From JAOTYV01 sp041557595 (GTDB lineage Bacteria; Pseudomonadota; Alphaproteobacteria; UBA8366), in assembly GCA_041557595.1 (NCBI GenBank), contig JBFFGE010000057.1:1-24512 (forward strand): a DNA stretch of 24,512 nucleotides, read 5' to 3'. The notes under the pieces are model-generated. The model was not told the origin of the DNA. It did not search any database and was given only the letters and a program-made list of their open reading frames with translations. Position 1 is the stretch's first letter, and each line of letters begins with the position of its first letter. Shown piece after piece: positions 22,981 to 24,512 of this stretch. The translations under genes were made by a program, and so were the position numbers.

Positions 22981-24320
22981 GCTGCGACCGCCCGGCGTGC
23001 CGCGCCAAGGTGAATTCGATCGCTTTCACCGGCGACGCTCCATGGCCGCTTTCCGCCGCCCAATTGTTCCGCGACGGCGAGTCCGGATTGCAAGGCGTCT
23101 TCGTGAAATCCGTATCCGAAGTAACTGCCGCAGTACCAGGTCCGGCGATGCCCCTGCAGCGACCAAAGGTCGCGTTGCGATGCCATGGCCACGGTATCGA
23201 AATGAGGGTGAGCATACTCGATATCGCGAATGATCGTCCCGGAAACAGGTTCCCGGACAGGGTTCAGTGTCACAAACAACGGATCGCCGGGATCGAGCGA
23301 TTGCAGTCGGTTCATCCAATAGGTCACGCAGAGGCGGCGGCTATCGTCTTCCGGGCGGCCGCCGATAAAATTCCAACTCGACCAGACCCGCCGGCGTTTC
23401 GGCATGAGTGTGGGATCGCGATGCAGCACCGCCCGGTTTTTGGTGTAGCGCCATCCGCCGAGCAGTTTCCGCTCCAGCGGATCGGGCGCATCCAACATCT
23501 GGAAGGCCTCGTCGGCATGGGTCGCAACCACGACGTGGTCGAAGGTATCTATTTGTCCCCGATGATCCTCTACCCGAACTTCGTTGGCCGAGCGATGCAG
23601 GGCGCGGACGCCGGAGAAACGGATGCGATGGCGATAGGAGGCGGTCAGACGGCGCACATATTCGCGGCTGCCGCCATCCACCGTTCGCCATTGCGGGCGG
23701 TTCGTGAGCGCCAACAGGCCGTGCGAGTCGCAGAAGCGAATGAACGCGGCCGCGGGATAGGCTTTCATCTCCGATGCGGTCGTCGACCAGATGGCCGCGC
23801 CCATCGGCAACAGATGGTCTTCGATGAAACAATCGCTGTATTTCTGGTCCCGTAAATAGTCGCCAAGGGTAAGATCATCCGCCGACGGATCGTCGAGCAA
23901 ACGGGGCGCCTCACGATAGAACCGCAGCAGATCGGTCACCATGCGCCAGAATCTCGGGCGAACGATATTGCCGCGCTGCCCCAGTAACCCGTTCAGATCC
24001 GTTCCGGCATATTCGAGCGCACCGCCGCCCAGCGATGCGGCGAACGACATTTCGCTTTCCTTCGTCGGAACATCCAGATGTTCGAACAAAGCGGTAAGGT
24101 TCGGGTAATTCAATTCGTTGTAGACGATGAACCCGGTATCGACCGGTATCGCGCCGTTGGGAACAGATACGTCCACGGTATGAGAATGACCGCCGATCCG
24201 GCCGTTCTTTTCGTACACGGTGACGCGGTGAATCCTACTCAACAGCCAAGCCGCCGACATCCCTGCGATGCCGGAGCCGACAATGGCAATATTCAAGGAT
24301 CGTTGTGCGCCATCAACCAT
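22977..24320 (-). CDS. FAD-dependent oxidoreductase (flavin amine oxidase-like, COG2907 type)
   Basis: I start at the ATG at 24320 (447 residues), which puts the dinucleotide-binding motif IVGSGIAGMSAAWLL at residues 13-27. An in-frame extension to 24455 would include the promoter and is rejected. YEKNGRIGGHSHTVD follows as the second FAD-contact segment. VDTGFIVYNELNYPNLTALF, MGAAIWST, VDGGSREYV and the C-terminal WYCGSYFGYGFHEDAL are typical of this group. It is the first gene of a five-gene operon with DUF1365, the methyltransferase, MFS and DUF3833. From memory, related genes in Rhodobacter are needed for the singlet-oxygen response and act as desaturases or oxidases on methylated acyl chains. 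There is no strong ribosome-binding site before 24320. Confidence 0.92.
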   Translation of the reverse strand: MVDGAQRSLNIAIVGSGIAGMSAAWLLSRIHRVTVYEKNGRIGGHSHTVDVSVPNGAIPVDTGFIVYNELNYPNLTALFEHLDVPTKESEMSFAASLGGGALEYAGTDLNGLLGQRGNIVRPRFWRMVTDLLRFYREAPRLLDDPSADDLTLGDYLRDQKYSDCFIEDHLLPMGAAIWSTTASEMKAYPAAAFIRFCDSHGLLALTNRPQWRTVDGGSREYVRRLTASYRHRIRFSGVRALHRSANEVRVEDHRGQIDTFDHVVVATHADEAFQMLDAPDPLERKLLGGWRYTKNRAVLHRDPTLMPKRRRVWSSWNFIGGRPEDDSRRLCVTYWMNRLQSLDPGDPLFVTLNPVREPVSGTIIRDIEYAHPHFDTVAMASQRDLWSLQGHRRTWYCGSYFGYGFHEDALQSGLAVAEQLGGGKRPWSVAGESDRIHLGAARRAVAA

Positions 24321-24388
24321 TTGATGCAATGGAATATCTTTTTGTCTGACCGCTCGAATCGGCCGATCGAGCCTCGGGAAACTAACTA

Positions 24389-24418
24389 GAACTACGTCGG
24401 CGTTCTCAGGTTGGATCA
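24389..24418 (-). promoter_or_regulatory. predicted ECF-sigma promoter of the FAD-DUF1365-methyltransferase-MFS-DUF3833 operon
   Basis: On the minus strand TGATCC (complement of 24413-24418), 18 bases, then TAGTTC (complement of 24389-24394), with CCGACGTA spanning the -10. Spacing and flanks match the site at 17026. It ends about 68 bases before the ATG at 24320. The -10 is weaker than at 17050. Confidence 0.6.
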
Positions 24419-24455
24419 CCTGGCGCGCGAAAAAAACCAATCGCCGGTGATCCAA
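24411..24455. repeat. 10-bp inverted repeat holding two divergent TGATCC elements
   Basis: TTGGATCACC (24411-24420) and GGTGATCCAA (24446-24455) are perfect complements, 25 bases apart. Each arm contains the -35-like element of one of the two back-to-back promoters. Confidence 0.8.
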
Positions 24456-24477
24456 TCGCCGCTTGCCGTCGTATGGC
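24448..24477 (+). promoter_or_regulatory. predicted rightward ECF-sigma promoter for the gene beyond the window edge
   Basis: TGATCC (24448-24453), 18 bases, TATGGC (24472-24477), with CCGTCGTA across the -10. The -35 and the CCGNCGTA part fit the other two sites exactly; the rest of the -10 is poor. The nearest rightward start codons (24473, 24482) lie at or before the expected transcription start, so the true start may lie further right or the mRNA be leaderless. Confidence 0.45.
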
Positions 24478-24481
24478 GGGT

Positions 24482-24512
24482 ATGAATAGTTTCGATCCCG
24501 TTCCCCATGTGA
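24482..24512 (+). CDS. possible start of a rightward gene cut by the window edge
   Basis: ATG at 24482 reads MNSFDPVPHV and stays open to the edge; an in-frame ATG also lies at 24473. There is no clear ribosome-binding site and only ten codons are seen, so no function can be assigned. Its position suggests the sigma factor or another member of the same cluster, but that is only inference. Confidence 0.25.
   Translation, partial: MNSFDPVPHV

Noticed and set aside
24321..24455. 45-residue N-terminal extension of the FAD oxidoreductase
   Set aside because: It would translate through the predicted promoter and has no similarity to the family, whose FAD motif normally lies near the N-terminus.

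Overview
The window is high-GC (roughly 60-65% by eye) chromosomal DNA from an alphaproteobacterium, most like the Rhodospirillales or a related unclassified lineage. That placement rests on codon use, on the protein families (a ChrR-type stress/lipid gene set, DUF6134, a TIGR03084-like protein) and on short ATGA-coupled operons. It is inference from sequence style, not a database match. There are no rRNA or tRNA genes, CRISPR arrays, prophage genes or intact insertion sequences.

Left part (1-8900). A minus-strand pair encodes the two main parts of a biotin-dependent acyl-CoA carboxylase: the carboxyltransferase, then a biotin carboxylase cut by the window edge. Next come the ABC-F ATPase Uup (+), a secreted ankyrin-repeat protein (-) and a TauD-like 2-oxoglutarate dioxygenase (+). 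The last two diverge across a 111-bp compound palindrome that looks like a small non-autonomous repeat. A small membrane-anchored protein follows, then an FkbM-type methyltransferase gene interrupted by one in-frame TAA where the family usually has GAA, then rmlA (-).

Middle part (8900-17000). This is a metabolic patchwork: a canonical SDR (-), a polysaccharide deacetylase (+), a glutathione S-transferase (+), a HisC-like aminotransferase (+), a TIGR03084-type metal-binding protein (-), a lipoprotein amidohydrolase (-), and two convergent SDRs that both lack the catalytic tyrosine.

Right part (17000-24512). This is the most interesting region. A plus-strand operon (DUF6134, SDR, SnoaL-like) and a five-gene minus-strand operon (FAD oxidoreductase, DUF1365, cyclopropane-synthase-like methyltransferase, MFS transporter, DUF3833 lipoprotein) run toward each other, and their last genes overlap by 50 bp. 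Most of these families travel together in proteobacteria next to an ECF sigma factor and its ChrR anti-sigma factor, a system for singlet oxygen and photo-oxidative stress and for membrane fatty-acid modification. Both operons, and a third divergent site at the right edge, carry the same promoter-like motif, TGATCCA-N11-CCGNCGTA, with identical spacing. I infer one stress-sigma regulon, with the sigma/anti-sigma genes possibly just beyond the right edge. The methyltransferase has lost two residues of the bicarbonate site of classical cyclopropane synthases, which suggests a methyl-branched or furan-type fatty-acid product instead of a cyclopropane.
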